Below, in pieces: positions 46,816-64,000 of a stretch of 64,000 bases of DNA. This DNA is from Rhizomys pruinosus. Taxonomy: Eukaryota > Chordata > Mammalia > Rodentia > Spalacidae. A program made the position numbers and the translations under genes. Each line of letters begins with the position of its first letter. Within the stretch, counting starts at the first letter, position 1. The notes under the pieces are model-generated. The model worked only from the letters and a program-made list of their open reading frames with translations, had not been told where the DNA came from and ran no database searches. Location of the stretch: contig VZQC01013997.1 in assembly GCA_009823505.1 (NCBI GenBank), positions 3,178,785 to 3,242,784 of the forward strand, read 5' to 3'.

Positions 46816-47264
46816 ATAAATAAAAAAAATACAAATAAATAGAGAAGTGGCTAGCCTCTTTCCAACCATAGGCTTCCCTGAATCCTGCTTCCATCATCTC
46901 TGATAACCAGGAAAATATGTTAAAATACAGATGCATATACTTGTATACACATATGTACACTTTTAGTTTTTTAAAAAGATTTATTTTTTATATAATTTTT
47001 AATTATGTGTGGGTATGTGCACATCCCTTGGCTAGCTTTTATTTTGTTTTGTTTGAAACTGGGTTTTCCAGATGTCCTAGTTAGCTTATTATTGACTACA
47101 CAGCCTAGAGTCATCTCAAAAGCCTCAATCAAGGAACTGTTTGGTCAGTGGGTGTGTCGGTGTGGGACTACCTTATTATCTGAGGAAGGAGGGCCCAGCC
47201 ATCTGTGGGAAGCACCATTCCCCAAGCAGGTGGTCCTGGGATGTATGAAAGAAAAAAAAGCAGG

Positions 47265-47632
47265 GCTGGAGAGATGCAGCATTAAGAGCCTGCTGGCTCA
47301 TTGCAGAGGCCTGGTTCGATCCCCAGCACACACACTGGGGCTGAAAAACCGTCTTTTAACCCCCGTTCCAGGGGAATCTGACACCTTCTTCTGACCTCCA
47401 CGGCATTGCACACATGGGTGCATAAACCTACATGCAGACGTACATTCCTACACATAAAAATAAATAAAATTTTAAAAAATCTAAAAAAAAAAACCAGGCG
47501 CCAGGCATGGTGGTACACTCCTTTATCCCAGAACTTGGAGAGGGCAGGGGTAGATAGGTAGATCTCCGTGAGATTGAAGGAGCTGGTCTACATAGGAGTT
47601 CCAGGCTGCTGAGGCTACAGGAAAACCCAGTG

Positions 47633-47635
<3 letters not shown>
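47265..47635 (+). repeat. B2 and B1 SINEs with indels
   Basis: B2 (47265-47465) and B1 (47500-47635), both with deletions. Near the centre of the inverted repeat. Confidence 0.75.
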
Positions 47636-47671
<36 letters not shown>

Positions 47672-47834
47672 GTCTTTTTGAAATAGAGTCTCCTGTAGCC
47701 CAGTTGGCCTGGAGCCACTCACTCTGCAGACCAACCAGGCGCCTTGAACTCACAGAGATCCATCTGCCTGTGCTCCCAAGTGCTAGGATTAAATGTAAAT
47801 GTGTGGGCCACCAGGCCTGGCTTGGAGATACCTT

Positions 47835-48000
47835 TTTTTTTTTTTTTTTTTTTTTTTTTTGGTCTTTTTGAGGACAGGTCTCCCTGTATCCCAGCTGTCT
47901 GGAACTCACTCTGTAGACAGGCTGGCCTTGAACTCCAAAAGATCCGCCTGCCTCTGCCTCCCAAGTGCTAGGATTAAAGGCATGCGCCACCACGCCCGGC
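47835..48000 (-). repeat. B1 SINE present in one arm only, with target-site duplication
   Basis: A reverse B1 with a long poly-T is flanked by TTGGAGATACCTTTTT on both sides (47819 and 48000). The left arm has the uninterrupted site once (about 46404-46420). This is a textbook filled-site/empty-site pair. Confidence 0.9.
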
Positions 48001-48129
48001 TTGGAGATACCTTTTTCCAGATGGGCCAAGTCAATCATCACAAGTTTCCTCTACTCAGGCACATAGGTCCTGGAAAACATGTACTTGCCCTCCATCAAAC
48101 AAACCTCATAAGATTTATTTTATTTTTTT

Positions 48130-48455
48130 TTTAGTTTTTTTGGTCTCTTCGAGACAGGGTTCTCCCTGTAGTCCCAGCTGCTGGGTGTGATGGTGCATGC
48201 CTTTTGATCCTAGCACGGTTGGCAGGGGATTTTTGTGAGACCAGGCCAGCCTGGTCAACCTAGCGAGTTCCAGGACTACAGAGACCCTGCCTCAAAAAGA
48301 CCCCCCCCAAAATATTTTTTTTTAATTTTTTTTTTTTTTTTTTTGGTCTTTTCGAGACAGGGTCTCCCTGTAGCTCCAGCTGTCCTGGAATTACTCTATA
48401 GTCCAGGCTGGCCTTGAACTCACAAAGATCCGCTGCCTCTGCCTCCCAATTGATA
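48130..48455. repeat. Mirrored B1 fragments
   Basis: Noisy mirror of 45985-46310, with B1 pieces in both directions. Confidence 0.75.
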
Positions 48456-48659
48456 CTGGACCTATGTCATGTAATGTCTGTGGAGGCCAGAAGAACTTAA
48501 GATGCCCTGGAACTGAAGTTATATGGTTGTTAGCTGCCATATGGGTGCTGAAACCGCAGAGTTGTCATCAGTGCGTCAGTGTCTTGGTTCTCAGCACCCA
48601 CATGGAGGTTTAACCAGGCTGGCCTGAACTCACAGAGATCTTACCTCTGACTTTTGTTG

Positions 48660-48840
48660 TCCATTTTTTTTAAAGATGGATTTTTATTTACTTTTGTATG
48701 TGTATGAATGTTACTGTCTGCATGCAGGTCTGTGCACCCGTGTCGTGCAATGCTGCAGAGGTCAGAAATGGTGTCGGATGCTGGGGTCGAACCCGGGTCC
48801 TCTGCAGAGCAGTCCATAGCTAGGCTATCTCTCCAGCCCC
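48660..48840 (-). repeat. Mirrored deleted B2
   Basis: Mirror of 45602-45755 with the same internal deletion plus extra one-base losses. Confidence 0.85.
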
Positions 48841-49151
48841 CTGTTGTCCATTTCTTGATAGCTGCTAATACCACTATCTTCCTCCATTTTTAATTTTTAG
48901 TTAAGCCTTTTCGTCAGGCGTAGTTCATAGCAGATGTGTAGCTCTATCGAAGGACCTCAGAGGGACAGAAAAATTACAGCTCTGGGCGAAGGCGGAGAAC
49001 CCAGAGGTAGCAGACCAACGTTTCAGTCAGTTGCCAAAACCGATCTGAGTCAGGGCTGGAGCCGTTTCCGTGGTAAGTGCAGTGCGCGTGCGCAGAGTGC
49101 GCATCTTCTCGGCCGCCGTAGCTGGTGTCATCACGTGGGAGCCCGGTTGTC

Positions 49152-49685
49152 ATGGCGGCCTTTCGGAAGCCAGTGCTGCTTGGACTTCGCGACACAGCGG
49201 TGCGGGGCCGTCCCACCGGGCCGGGCGCCTGGACCGCGAGCAAGCTGGGCGGCGTGCCGGTGAGCGGGGCCGCGAGGAGGGGCCGCGGGGAGGGAGAGGT
49301 CCGAGGCCGGGGAGTCGCGGGGTCTGACGCCTGTTCCCCGCCCTCAGGACTCTCTGCCCGGGGTGGCGGCGCCCGGGCCGCGGTGTGCACGCTGCGCGCA
49401 GCCGCTGGCGCTCGTCGTGCAGGTGTACTGCCCGCTGGAGGGCTCCCCGTTCCATCGGCTTCTGCACGTGTTCGCTTGTGCCCGCCCCGGCTGCGGCGAC
49501 GGCGGGACAAGCAGGTAGGCTGGGGCGTCCTGGAGTCCGGACCGGCCGGGCCCGCCGGCGGGAGCGGGGCCGGGGCTGGGAGTCGAGGCTGGAGCCCTCA
49601 CCGACATGTGTCTTCGTCCTGAAGCTGGAAAGTGTTCCGCTCCCAGTGTCTGCAAGTGCGAGAGAAAGAGGCTCCGGGTGCTCAG
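49152..49685 (+). pseudogene. PDCD2L: Duplicate PDCD2L exons 1-3 in inverted orientation
   Basis: Exons at 49152-49259, 49348-49514 and 49625-49685 with intact splice sites and the same encoded residues as the minus-strand originals. Exons 4-7 do not follow. I consider this a second representation of the same locus, probably the other haplotype, rather than a new gene. If the inverted repeat proves real it would be a 5' gene fragment with its own promoter. Confidence 0.85.
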
Positions 49686-50135
49686 GTAAAGCGATTCTCA
49701 ATGGCATGGTGCGGTTTGATGCAAATTGAGGATGTATTTTAGTTTTCACTTGAGATACATAATTTACTGATTTTTTTTCCATTCGGAAAAATGTAGGGGT
49801 ATTACATAAAATATATACATTATACATGATGAGTGTTAATGCATGCGGTGTGTCTTATATACATAGTTGTGTGTAAATACATATTGTGTGTGGGTACATA
49901 TTCTTCGTGTGATACATGAAACATAACGCATCTTTTTTTTTTTTTGGTCTTTTCGAGCAAGGGTCTCCCCTGTAGCCCCAAGCTGTCCTGGAACACTCTG
50001 TAGACCAGGCTGGGCCTTGACACTCAACAAGATCCGCCTGCCTCTGCCTCCTGAGTCTAGGATTAAAGGCTGCGCCACCACGCTCGGCTCATAGCACATC
50101 TTTAACAAGATGAAGTCCAGAAGAGGAAAGGCCTG

Positions 50136-50136
50136 N
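50136..50136. other. Single N ending the inverted repeat
   Basis: The mirror relationship stops exactly at this base, marking an assembly join. Confidence 0.8.
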
Positions 50137-50394
50137 TAAGACTATACTTTCAGGGATCATTTCTATAGTATGTTACTAGAGAAGTTTCTCTGACTGTGTA
50201 GAGTACCAGAAACCACGAGGAGGAGACGTAGCATTCTCTCCTGAGCGTGAAGCCGGCTCTAGGTGTTGCTTTGCTGCAACTGCCTTTTGCCATTGATGAT
50301 CGTTCTTCTCTCTCTCCAGAGAGTAGAGGGAGAGAATGCAGTCTGAGTGGTAGAAAAAAAAAGAAAAAAAAAATAAAAATAAAGCTAAAATGAG

Positions 50395-50545
50395 CCGGGC
50401 GTGGTGGCTCACGCCTTTAATCCTAGCACTCGGGAGGCAGAGGCAGGCGGATCTTTGTGAGTTCAAGGCCAGCCTGGTCTACAGAGCGAGCTCCAGGCCA
50501 ACTTAGACTAAAGGGAGACCCTGTCTCAAATAGACCAAAAAAAAA
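50395..50545 (+). repeat. B1 SINE
   Basis: Complete young B1 with GCCGGGCGTGGTGGCTCACGCC head. Confidence 0.92.
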
Positions 50546-50589
50546 AGCTAAAACCTGAGCCGAGAGAGCAGGTGAGCAAGCCGGCCACC

Positions 50590-51060
50590 CGTGCTCCTCC
50601 AGGTTCCTGCCCTGAACTTCCCTCAGTGATGGACGATGTGAGCTGCCAGGGTCAGCTAAATAAACCCTTCCCTTCCCTCCCCAAGTTGCTCTTGGTCAGT
50701 GTTTCATCACAGCAACAGAAATCAAACTAGAACAGCTGTGCGCCATCACTTTGAGAACCTGCTGGCCACAGCGGCTGCAGACAGGAGGGAGTGGAAAGAG
50801 CAACAGAATCCACCACCGGCACACACACAGCAGGACCTTCCTCTCCAACAACTCCCACCTCCCAATAGCGCCACCTGCTGGGAGCCACCGGCACACACAC
50901 AGCAGGACCTTCCTCTCCAACGAACTCCCACCGCCCAATAGCGCCACTTGCTGGGAGCCAGCCATGCCCTTAACACAAGAGTTGATGTCAGAGATTCAAA
51001 CAGAAGACCAAGATAACAACAGTTGGTGGCCTCTCCACTAAAAGCTCACCTCACAATACA
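50590..51060. repeat. Unclassified rodent repeat with a tandem duplication
   Basis: TAAATAAACCCTTCCCTTCC and TTTCATCACAGCAACAGAAA are typical of a common rodent interspersed repeat end that I cannot assign with certainty. A unit of about 60 bases (CACCGGCACACACACAGCAGG...) occurs twice at about 50814-50945. Confidence 0.55.
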
Positions 51061-51204
51061 ACAGTGCCTGTGTACTGGAGTCTGAACCCACACCTCACTG
51101 AGTTCCATCTGATCCCTCTACCAACTACTCATCTGTCCCTTTTTTGAGATGGCTACCAGGCAAGCCTGGGAACTTGCTCACTCAGCCCAGGCTGGCCTCA
51201 AGTC

Positions 51205-51360
51205 AACTGATACAATTTAATTTCGTAATTATTGGGGAGGGGTGTGTCACAGCACATGTGGAGGTCAAAGGACAACTCTGTACTCTCCTCCTATATGTGG
51301 GTTCCAGGCTCAAGCCAAGGTGACCGGGCTTTTATCCACTGAGCCATCTTGATGGTACGG
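51205..51360 (-). repeat. B3-like SINE, reverse orientation
   Basis: Diverged tRNA-SINE with GTGGAGGTCAAAGGACAACT and the head complement CACTGAGCCATCTTG. Confidence 0.6.
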
Positions 51361-51509
51361 TCTGCACTGAAGGAAGTATAGAATGATGTCGGAGGCTGTG
51401 TATTTGGTCGCACACTGAAAACTCATCTGTTCAGACATCTGATAGCCAGGACATGTGGCAAGTCGACAGTATTGACACACTGCTCAACTGTCTTTTCTTT
51501 CCTTTTTTT

Positions 51510-51665
51510 TTTTTTTTTGGTCTTTTTGAGACAGGGTCTCCCTGTGGCCCCAGCTGTCCTGGAACTCACTCTGTAGACCAGGCTGGACTTGAACTCACAA
51601 AGATTCGCCTGCCTCTGCCTCCCAAGTGCTAGGATTAAAGGCATGTGCCACCAAGCCCGGCTCAA
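51510..51665 (-). repeat. B1 SINE, reverse orientation
   Basis: Clean inverted B1 ending GCCACCAAGCCCGGC. Confidence 0.92.
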
Positions 51666-51844
51666 CTGTCTTTTCAAGTAGTATTTCTTCACTTCTGGAA
51701 TAGCCAGATGATGAGGGACAATGAGAGCCAAGGGACATCTGGTAACTGATGTACTTTGTCCTGCTACAGGAAGACATGGGATTTGTCAGTTGGCCTAGAA
51801 CACACGGCCTTGCTGAAGTCCCTCATAGGAAGCCAAAGTAGCTT

Positions 51845-52062
51845 CAGACAGGGTCCCTGCAACTTCAACTCTTTAGCCCACGTTGGCCTGCAACTCTCTA
51901 TGTAGCTAAGGATGACCTTGAACTCCTCATCCTTCTGACTCAAATGCTGAATGCTGGGATGACAAGCGTGAACACACCTAGTTTATGTGATGCTGGGAAA
52001 TCAAACCCAGGACCTCATGCATGCTAAGCACTCTTATCAACTGAGCTAGATCCCCAGCCCCC
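51845..52062 (-). repeat. Old B1-like and ID-like SINEs
   Basis: A decayed inverted B1 (51845-51975) is followed by an ID-like element (51985-52062, ending TAGATCCCCAGCCCC). Confidence 0.6.
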
Positions 52063-52092
52063 CAAATAGTATTGCATTAAGAAGACAACAGG

Positions 52093-52860
52093 AGGGCTGG
52101 AGAGAAGGCTCAGTGGTTAAGCACTGGCAGTTGTTACAGAGGACCCAGTTCCTAGCACCCACATGGCAGCTAACAGCCATCCATAGCTCCAGTTCCAGAG
52201 GATCTGATGAAATCTTCTGGCTTCTGTGGGTACTGTATGACACGGGTGCACTCACATACATGCATGCAAAAAGCCAAAACAAACCCCACTCATATACATA
52301 AAAAGAATAATTCCCTAACCACTAACCACCTGACCAGAATATGGTGACAATCCCTGATGCTCTTGGCCAGGAATTACCAGAAATAATGTAACCTCTCCGT
52401 GGTTTTAAAAACTAGCTAATGGGGGGCTGGAGAGATGGCCTAGTGGTTAAGAGCGCTGAGAACTGCAGAGGACCCGGGTTCGATCCCCAGCACCCACATG
52501 GTGGCTGAGAACCGTCTGTAACTCCAATTCCAGGAGAACTCCAGTTCCAGGGGAATCCGACACCCTCTTCTGACCTCTGGGGCATTGCACGACATGGGTG
52601 CCCAAACCTACACGCAGACAGTACACTCATACACATAAATTAAAAAAAAAAAAAACCTAGCTAGTGGGGCTGGAGAGTCGATGGCTCAGTGGTTAAGAGC
52701 ACCAAATGCTCTTGCAGAGGACCCGGGTTTGATTCCCAGCACCCACATGGTGACTAAGAACCGTCTTTAACTCCAGTTCCAGGGTAATCCGACGCCTTCT
52801 TCTGACCTCTGCAGCACTGCATGATACAGGTATAGTACACTCATACACATTAAAAAAAAA
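52093..52860 (+). repeat. Three B2 SINEs
   Basis: B2 at 52093-52310, 52424-52650 and 52668-52860. The middle copy has a short deletion in its head and the third a short insertion (GAGAGTCGATGGC). Confidence 0.88.
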
Positions 52861-52909
52861 TAAAAAACCAGCAAAAACAAACACACAACGAAAAACCTAG
52901 CTAATAGGG

Positions 52910-53380
52910 CCCCAGTGCGGTGGTGCATGCCTTTAATTCTAGCATTCAGGACACAGAGGCAGGAGGATTTCTGGGAGTTCCTACCCAATGGGCTGGGCAT
53001 CTGGCTCAATGGGAAAAGGTGATTGCTGCATGATGTGATTCCCCAGGACCCACATGATGGAAGGAAGTGACTCTTGAAAGTGACCTCCTTCGGCGCATGC
53101 CTTTAATCCTAGCACTTGGGAGGCAGAGGCAGGCGGATCTTTGTGAGTTCAAGGCCAGCCTGGTCTACAGAGTGAGTTCTAGGACAGCTGGGACTACAGG
53201 GAGACCCTGTATGGAAAAGACCAAAAAAAAAAAAAAAAGACCTCCCACAAAATAAATAAATAAATGTAATAAAACAAAACCCCCAGGCATGGTGGTAGAC
53301 AGAAACTCTGGGGGCAGAGGCAGGAGGATCTGTATTTGAATCCAGGGTGGTCTACACAATGAGACTCTGTCTCCAGGCAA
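52910..53380 (+). repeat. B1 SINE cluster
   Basis: A B1 fragment (52910-52980), a B1 lacking its first bases (53090-53235) and a diverged B1 (53283-53380). Confidence 0.8.
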
Positions 53381-53509
53381 ACAGAGGTAGGTTTTGCAAT
53401 GTCATCAAATGAGGAGTGGAAGGCAGTGGAGCTGCTCAGCACTTACTCAAGTGCCGACCAGGGAAGAAGCAGCGTTGCTGGACACCAACCACGTGAAGCG
53501 CAGCCTCAG

Positions 53510-53601
53510 CTAGCAGTAAGACGCTGAGCCGCGCCTCCTCTACGCCATCTTTATTCTAGCAGTAAGACGCTGAGCCGCGCCTCCTCTACGCCATCTTTAT
53601 T
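53510..53601 (-). terminator. GPI: GPI polyadenylation region, signal duplicated by a 46-bp tandem repeat
   Basis: Two identical 46-base units lie at 53510-53555 and 53556-53601. Read on the minus strand each begins with AATAAAGATGG, so there are two AATAAA signals (53596-53601 and 53550-53555) about 240-290 bases past the GPI stop. Function is inferred from signal and position. Confidence 0.75.
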
Positions 53602-53841
53602 TTAGCTGGGTGCGAGCCACGTGAGCATAGGTCAGCCGCACTGAGCATGTGAGCCGGCTGTCACACAGGGAGGGTGCACATGGCAAGGGGGTGGGTGCCA
53701 ATTCCAGATCAGTTTCTCCCAAAAGGCTTGTGGTCCAAGCCCACGACCGGAGGACACTGTGGGCAGGAGGGGCAGGACCATGCAGTGCAGACTGGTGAGG
53801 AGTCAAGGAGGACCAGTCTATAGGGACTGCGGAGGAGTCTA
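53602..53841 (-). other. GPI: GPI 3' untranslated region
   Basis: Unique sequence from the GPI stop codon to the first AATAAA. No SINE is present, as expected for an exon. Confidence 0.75.
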
Positions 53842-61466
<7,625 letters not shown>

Positions 61467-61727
61467 CTGAGAGAAAAAAGGAGCATCAACAGAAATGGCC
61501 ACACTGTGTGCCCTCCTGGCAGCGGACACGGACTCTTCTGTCATTGGAGTTGGCCCTGAGCACAAAATGAATCCTGAATCCCAAGTCTTCCTAACAAAAG
61601 TCTCCAGCTAGGAGCAGAAAACCAGCTGTAACCAAGATGTTCAGGACACCCCAGTATCAAACTGTAGTACTGCTCCCAACAGGTGAGGTGGTGGTGGGGG
61701 GATAAGGAATCAGAAACAAGAGCCGGC

Positions 61728-61995
61728 CATGGCAGTGCATGCCTTTTTTTTTTAATTAATTTTATTTATTTTTTGTATGTGTATTTATGTACTGTCTGCA
61801 TGTAGGTCTGTGCACCCGTGTGAGCAGTCGGTGCTCTTAACCGCTAGGCTATCTCTCCAGCCCTGGCAGTGCATGCCTTTAATCCCAGCACTTGGGAGGC
61901 AGAGACAGGTGGATCTCTGTGAGTTCAAGGCCAGCCTGGTCTACATGTTGAGTTCTAGGCCAACTGGGGCTATAGGGAGACCCTGTTTCAAAAAG
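61728..61995 (+). repeat. B1 SINE interrupted by a deleted reverse B2
   Basis: A B1 starting GCCGGCCATGGCAGTGCATGCC is interrupted after the head and resumes at 61865. TGGCAGTGCATGCCTTT occurs on both sides of the insert, a target-site duplication. Confidence 0.88.
61748..61864 (-). repeat. Reverse B2 with large internal deletion, nested in B1
   Basis: Only about 115 bases: the B2 tail (to GTGCACCCGTGT) is joined to the head (GAGCAGTCGGTGCTC... CTCTCCAGCCC). The tRNA B box and most of the body are gone. Confidence 0.88.
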
Positions 61996-62644
61996 ACAAA
62001 AAAATAACAAAAAATTACAGTTACACCAGGTAAGTTAAGTTAAATGAAGACTATATATAGCCAGATATGGTAGTGCAGATCTGTAATCCCAACACCTGGA
62101 AGGTTGAGGCAGGAGGATCATGACTTCAAAGTCAGCCTGGGATACACATCCAAACCCTGCCACAAACAAACAAACAAACAAGCCATAAGTATAGCTTCAT
62201 GTCCATTTAGAACAGGTTTGTTTTCTAACCAATGAATTTGTTGTGAAACAAACTTGATTTCTACATTGGTATTCTGGATTTGTGGAAGGGGGTTATGAAC
62301 CTATATATAATAATAGTCACCTATCTCATAAGGTTGTTCTTGTGAAGCTTAAATTATCAGTACCTGATAACTAGTGATCCCTCAAGAACTATTGGCTATC
62401 ACTATTTCAGGATCTAGAAGAGGGACTTTCCTCAGCAGCAAAGAGCTTCAGGGAACAGCAGGGGCATGGTGGGTATTGGCAGGGATGGAGCCTCCCCCTC
62501 CCAAAGGTGACCTCCCCCATCCTTAGTCATGTCCCTATGATAAGAGCTGCCCTGGGTGTGGAAGTGAACTCCTACTCTAAAGCTGGCAGGATTGGCTAGG
62601 AGCGAGGGTTAGCCCTTGAGAGATCTTCCTTGGTCTCCCAACAG

Positions 62645-63209
<565 letters not shown>

Positions 63210-63319
63210 TAAGTGTACAGGAGGGAGGGCATTTGCAGAGGCTGCCCTCTTTCTCCTTTCTTCAACTTAGGATAGCTTCAGGTTGGAAAGGAGGCAGAAA
63301 GAGAGAGTAGAAAATCTGA

Positions 63320-64000
63320 CCCTTGACACCCACAGACACNGACCTCATACCTGCACCTACCCTGTCTCCTCAGACACAGATGACCCCAGATCATACCAGC
63401 ACCTACCCTGTCTCTCTGAGACACAGATGACCCCAGACCCCATACTGAACTACCCCTGAAGAACACAGACTTATGCTTGTTTTTTTTTTTTTTTTTCTAC
63501 CCTGTCTCCTGAGACACAGATGACCCCAACCTCATACCTGACACCTACCCTGTCTCCTGAGACACAGATGACCACAGACCTCATATACCACCTCATACCT
63601 ACCCTCCCTGTCTCCTGAGACAGATAGACCCCACCCTCATACCTGTACCTACCCTGTCTTCTGAGACACAGATGACCCCAGATCATTATACCTGCTACCT
63701 ACCCTGTCTCCTCTAGACACAGATGACCACAGACCCCATACCTGTACCTACCATGTCTCCTGGACACAGATCCCTCATCTACTCCCTACCTGCTATGTAC
63801 CCAAGACTCAGTAACCTCCCATTCTTAAGATGAACACCTCACGGCATACCCTCCGCAATACCCCCCAATACCTGTAACCTAACTGACCTACCTACCTGTC
63901 TCCTGAGAACAGATGACCCCAGACCTCATACCACACTCCCTGTCTCCTGAGACACAGATGACCCCAGACCTCATACGCTTGTACCTACCCTGTCTCCTGA
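63320..64000. repeat. 48-bp minisatellite running off the window
   Basis: The unit is roughly CACCTACCCTGTCTCCTGAG then ACACAGATGACCCCAGACCTCATACCTG, with at least 13 imperfect copies. Indels are frequent, a T run interrupts it at 63480-63496, and an N lies at 63340. The array continues past the right edge. Confidence 0.93.
63340..63340. other. Single N inside the terminal minisatellite
   Basis: A join within a tandem array. The true array length is therefore unknown. Confidence 0.7.

Larger units (their letters stand above)
47640..50135. repeat. Right arm of the large inverted repeat
   Basis: Reverse complement of 44241-46590, ending at the N at 50136. PDCD2L exons 1-3 and flanks are nearly identical to the left arm, while the SINEs carry extra indels. 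The arm has an added B1 and lacks one 66-bp unit. Confidence 0.92.

Noticed and set aside
49152..49685. A second functional PDCD2L gene on the plus strand
   Set aside because: Only exons 1-3 are present, the arm ends at an N, and the differences from the original are of haplotype size.

Overview
The window is nuclear DNA from a muroid rodent. It is packed with SINEs: 7SL-derived B1 and tRNA-derived B2 elements, plus older ID- and B3-like copies, covering well over half of the sequence. Spliced exons have canonical GT-AG borders, and there are simple repeats and a processed pseudogene. Many young B1 copies end in GAAAAGACC before the A-tail, which is not the usual mouse or rat B1 end, so I infer a muroid other than mouse or rat. 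I cannot name the species.

Three known genes lie head to tail on the minus strand. UBA2, catalytic subunit of the SUMO E1 enzyme, has its first exons at 3.4-10.8 kb. PDCD2L, a PDCD2-family protein, has all seven exons at 28.3-45.3 kb. GPI, glucose-6-phosphate isomerase, has its last eight exons at 53.8-61.5 kb. This is the order and relative orientation known for human 19q13.11 (GPI-PDCD2L-UBA2). On the plus strand at 62.6-63.2 kb, three phase-compatible exons belong to a gene I do not recognise. UBA2 and PDCD2L start in CpG-rich promoters. The three known genes are housekeeping genes (SUMO activation, small-subunit ribosome biogenesis, glycolysis) and nothing suggests they act in one pathway.

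The rest is intron and intergenic DNA. Notable items are an Rpl23 processed pseudogene (19.25-19.79 kb), a mariner transposase fossil (16.0-16.7 kb), a 40-bp minisatellite next to a GPI exon (56.3-57.2 kb), a 48-bp minisatellite at the right end, and a 46-bp tandem duplication that doubles the GPI polyadenylation signal.

Much of the unusual large-scale structure looks technical rather than biological. Single N bases at 6060, 9252, 15963, 20160, 50136 and 63340 mark joins. Three of them border indel-rich inverted copies of neighbouring sequence (12.3-15.96, 20.16-23.47 and 47.64-50.13 kb), as expected when raw long reads were used to fill gaps. The last copy duplicates PDCD2L exons 1-3 in inverted orientation, and differs from the original by a substitution, a 66-bp repeat unit and one B1 insertion with a perfect target-site duplication. 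It therefore probably represents the other haplotype. UBA2 exon 3 is missing, most likely in the gap at 6060. I found no undescribed biological system; the best biological leads are the unrecognised plus-strand gene and the polymorphic-looking B1.
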